Origin: Trichodesmium sp. MAG_R04
GTDB lineage: Bacteria > Cyanobacteriota > Cyanobacteriia > Cyanobacteriales > Microcoleaceae
Direction of reading: 5' to 3'
NCBI GenBank assembly: GCA_023356515.1
Contig: JAKQYG010000197.1
Span: forward strand, 1 to 7,415
DNA length: 7,415 bases
The position numbers were made by a program, and so were the translations under genes. Below, in pieces: positions 6,003 to 7,415 of this stretch. Position 1 is the stretch's first letter. Every line of letters begins with the position of its first letter. Under the pieces are notes generated by a model, which was not told where the DNA came from, searched no databases, and saw nothing but the letters and a program-made list of their open reading frames with translations.

Positions 6003-6749
6003 TTGGAAATTGCTGTTAGGGAAGCTAAATTAAATAAAAAAAAATTCTATGCCGGCACTTTTAGAGATATTTCTGAAAGGAAAAAAGCAGAAAACACTTT
6101 ATTCCTGGAACAGGAAAAGTCAGAGAAATTATTGTTAAATATTCTCCCTAAACCTATTGCTGATAAATTGAAAGAAAATCAAGATATAATTGCAGAGGGG
6201 TTTGCCGAAGTTACAGTTTTATTTGCAGATTTAGTTGGGTTTACTCAATTGGCAAGTTCTGTTCATCCAGAAAGATTAGTTTATTGGTTAAATGAGATTT
6301 TTTCGAGATTTGATTTATTAGCACAAAAGTATGGTTTGGAGAAAATTAAGACTATTGGGGATGCTTATATGGTTGTGGGTGGGTTGCCTATACCAATGGA
6401 AAATCATGCTGAGGCGATCGCTCTCATGACTATAGATATGCTCGAGGAATCAGCTGATTTTGCTAATAGAATTCAACAAAACTTTCGTATGCGTATCGGT
6501 ATTAATACAGGCCCAGTGGTAGCTGGTGTTATTGGACGTAAAAAATTTATATATGATCTATGGGGTGATACTGTAAATCTTACTAGTCGTATGGAGTCTA
6601 AAGGTATACCAGGAGTCACCCAAGTGACAGAGGCAACCTATCAAATATTGCAGCACAAATTTTTGTTCAGAGAACGGAGAATTATTGATATTAAGGGTAA
6701 GGGGTATATGAAAACTTATTTTTTACAGGGAAAAAAGAGTTATAGCTAA
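6003..6749 (+). CDS. Class III adenylate cyclase with truncated N-terminal PAS domain
   Basis: The frame opens after TGA 5982-5984; the first possible start is TTG 6003, with no ribosome site, giving 248 residues. Residues 1-30 are the last part of a PAS/PAC domain (PLEIAV just around the start, then GTFRDISERKKAE). Residues about 30-66 form a coiled linker with NILPKPIADKL, the usual lead-in to the cyclase domain. Residues 67-245 are a complete class III catalytic domain. Expected metal-binding aspartates are D76 (LFADLVGFT) and D120 (KTIGDAYM). K116 and D185 (YDLWGD) are the pair typical of ATP rather than GTP selection. N192 and R196 (NLTSRMES) are the transition-state residues. It should therefore make cAMP if expressed. 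Family members normally carry complete PAS, GAF, CHASE or receiver domains in front, so the 5' end looks deleted. It may be a 5'-truncated pseudogene, or a catalytic remnant with a poor start. A HIP1 octamer lies inside at 6414-6421. Confidence 0.85.
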   Translation: MEIAVREAKLNKKKFYAGTFRDISERKKAENTLFLEQEKSEKLLLNILPKPIADKLKENQDIIAEGFAEVTVLFADLVGFTQLASSVHPERLVYWLNEIFSRFDLLAQKYGLEKIKTIGDAYMVVGGLPIPMENHAEAIALMTIDMLEESADFANRIQQNFRMRIGINTGPVVAGVIGRKKFIYDLWGDTVNLTSRMESKGIPGVTQVTEATYQILQHKFLFRERRIIDIKGKGYMKTYFLQGKKSYS

Positions 6750-6763
6750 ACTCAGAACTCAGA
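6750..6763. repeat. Heptamer ACTCAGA in two tandem copies
   Basis: ACTCAGA ACTCAGA directly follows the cyclase stop codon and continues as the related AGTCA. It is a minimal short tandem repeat of the type common in cyanobacterial spacers. Confidence 0.6.
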
Positions 6764-6820
6764 AGTCAAACTCCCCCCATGGACTAAATTTGAGATAATC
6801 GATAATGTCCTAACCTCCTG

Positions 6821-6828
6821 GCGATCGC
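6821..6828. repeat. HIP1 octamer GCGATCGC
   Basis: This palindrome is heavily over-represented in many cyanobacterial genomes. Two further copies lie at 1724-1731 and 6414-6421. It supports the cyanobacterial origin. Confidence 0.85.
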
Positions 6829-6854
6829 TATATAATAAAAAATTGGGAGTAAAT

Positions 6855-6883
6855 GCCACAAATCTTGATTTGTGTGTTATATT
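6855..6883 (+). promoter_or_regulatory. Possible tRNA-Leu promoter
   Basis: TATATT at 6878-6883 is a fair -10 box placed eight bases before the mature tRNA. A weak -35 (GCCACA, 6855-6860) lies 17 bases upstream. An alternative -10, TATATT at 6883-6888, overlaps it. The short distance to the tRNA would leave a very short 5' leader. Confidence 0.3.
6857..6874. promoter_or_regulatory. Perfect 8+2+8 palindrome upstream of tRNA-Leu
   Basis: CACAAATC-TT-GATTTGTG is a perfect inverted repeat ending 17 bases before the tRNA. It overlaps where the -35 box should lie. It could be an operator for a dimeric regulator. Alternatively it is a terminator-like structure for the cyclase gene, since AT-rich sequence follows. 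It does not match the NtcA (GTA-N8-TAC) or CRP (TGTGA-N6-TCACA) consensus. Confidence 0.45.
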
Positions 6884-6891
6884 ATATTTAC

Positions 6892-6973
6892 GCGGATGTG
6901 GCGGAATTGGTAGACGCGCTAGATTTAGGTTCTAGTTTCGCAAGAAGTGGGGGTTCAAGTCCCTTCATCCGCA
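6892..6973 (+). tRNA. tRNA-Leu (anticodon UAG)
   Basis: A full class II cloverleaf can be drawn. The acceptor stem GCGGATG (6892-6898) pairs with CATCCGC (6966-6972), and A6973 is the discriminator base, typical of leucine. The D arm follows (GCGGAATTGGTAGACGC). The anticodon stem CTAGA/TCTAG holds loop TTTAGGT with anticodon TAG at 6926-6928, reading CUA and other CUN codons. The long variable arm (TTC-GCAA-GAA) is capped by a GNRA loop. The T arm is GGGGG-TTCAAGT-CCCTT with two G-U pairs. CCA is not encoded. There is no intron; the well-known cyanobacterial group I intron lies in the UAA isoacceptor. A T6 run (6974-6979) follows directly and may help termination. Confidence 0.97.
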
Positions 6974-6991
6974 TTTTTTGGTTGTTAGGTT

Positions 6992-7415
6992 TTAAGATAT
7001 AGTTAAAGGTATTCCGTTATCCTTTAGTTTTAAATTTAATAAAAAAGGAACAGCTTTTTTCGTCCAAGACTCAACAGGGGTAAAAGACCTTGCATCTTCT
7101 CCAAAACAAATATCCAACATATCAGTATGAATAATTCCCGGGTTAACAGGAATAGCAGCTATTCCAGAAGGTAACTCCTGAGATAATGCGCGAGTCAAAC
7201 CTTCAATTGCCCACTTAGAAGCACAATAAGGCCCTACTTGTGGAGAAGTAGAACGTCCCCACCCAGAACTAATATTGACAATAATACCACTTCCCCTAGA
7301 AATCATAGCTGGCACAAAATGACGTATCACATTTGCCACACCTTTAATATTAATATCAATTAATTGGGAAAATTCCTCACTATCAATTTTCCACACAGGT
7401 GCAGGTTGATTAATT
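6992..7415 (-). CDS. Short-chain dehydrogenase/reductase (SDR), C-terminal part, runs off the right edge
   Basis: The frame is open to the window edge on the minus strand. Residues NQPAPV precede the GTG at 7396, so that codon is internal and the true start, with the TGxxxGxG nucleotide-binding motif, lies outside. About 140 of the usual 230-260 residues are visible. Classical SDR features are in order: DINIKG (the asparagine of the catalytic tetrad), IIVNISSGWG with the catalytic serine, YCASK with the catalytic tyrosine and lysine, and VNPGIIHTDM, the PG-T loop that closes over the cofactor. These support an intact NAD(P)(H)-dependent Rossmann-fold oxidoreductase of the cytoplasm. The substrate cannot be told from the sequence. 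The gene ends at TAA 6992-6994 and converges on the tRNA with an 18-base gap. Confidence 0.93.
   Translation of the reverse strand, partial: INQPAPVWKIDSEEFSQLIDINIKGVANVIRHFVPAMISRGSGIIVNISSGWGRSTSPQVGPYCASKWAIEGLTRALSQELPSGIAAIPVNPGIIHTDMLDICFGEDARSFTPVESWTKKAVPFLLNLKLKDNGIPLTIS

Noticed and set aside
7394..7396. GTG as the start of the SDR gene
   Set aside because: SDR-like residues NQPAPV continue upstream to the window edge and the cofactor-binding motif is missing, so the gene starts outside.

Overview
The window looks like part of a low-GC filamentous cyanobacterial chromosome, most like Trichodesmium/Okeania-type Oscillatoriales. This rests on the AT-rich base composition, three HIP1 octamers (GCGATCGC), long gene-poor spacers with decayed genes, short heptamer repeats, and gene types common in such genomes (102-bp-unit TPR genes, PAS-linked class III cyclase). 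The genus is inference only.

Layout. Positions 1-1349 hold the 3' part of a gene of highly homogenised tetratricopeptide (TPR) repeats. It enters from the left edge and is broken by one extra base at about 738. Positions 1384-1899 hold a second, heavily decayed copy of what looks like a P-loop NTPase plus TPR gene. Positions 1900-2433 are non-coding and contain heptamer repeats and a 93-bp foldback element that looks like a MITE. An intact M32 (Taq-type) metallocarboxypeptidase fills 2434-3972. A spacer of almost 900 bp with only small palindromes follows. Positions 4857-5648 encode a secreted protein with two peptidoglycan-binding domains. A spacer with several hairpins (5649-6002) leads to a class III adenylate cyclase whose PAS domain is cut off at its 5' end (6003-6749). 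A tRNA-Leu(UAG) lies at 6892-6973. It converges with the C-terminal part of a short-chain dehydrogenase/reductase that runs off the right edge on the minus strand.

The genes do not form an obvious operon or pathway: most are separated by hundreds of bases and have unrelated roles (protein-protein scaffold, peptide turnover, cell wall, cAMP signalling, translation, redox metabolism). The main theme is genome decay and repeat activity: a frameshifted TPR gene, an NTPase-TPR relic, a truncated cyclase and several palindromic elements. I found no CRISPR array, no complete transposase and no convincing new defence or biosynthetic system.
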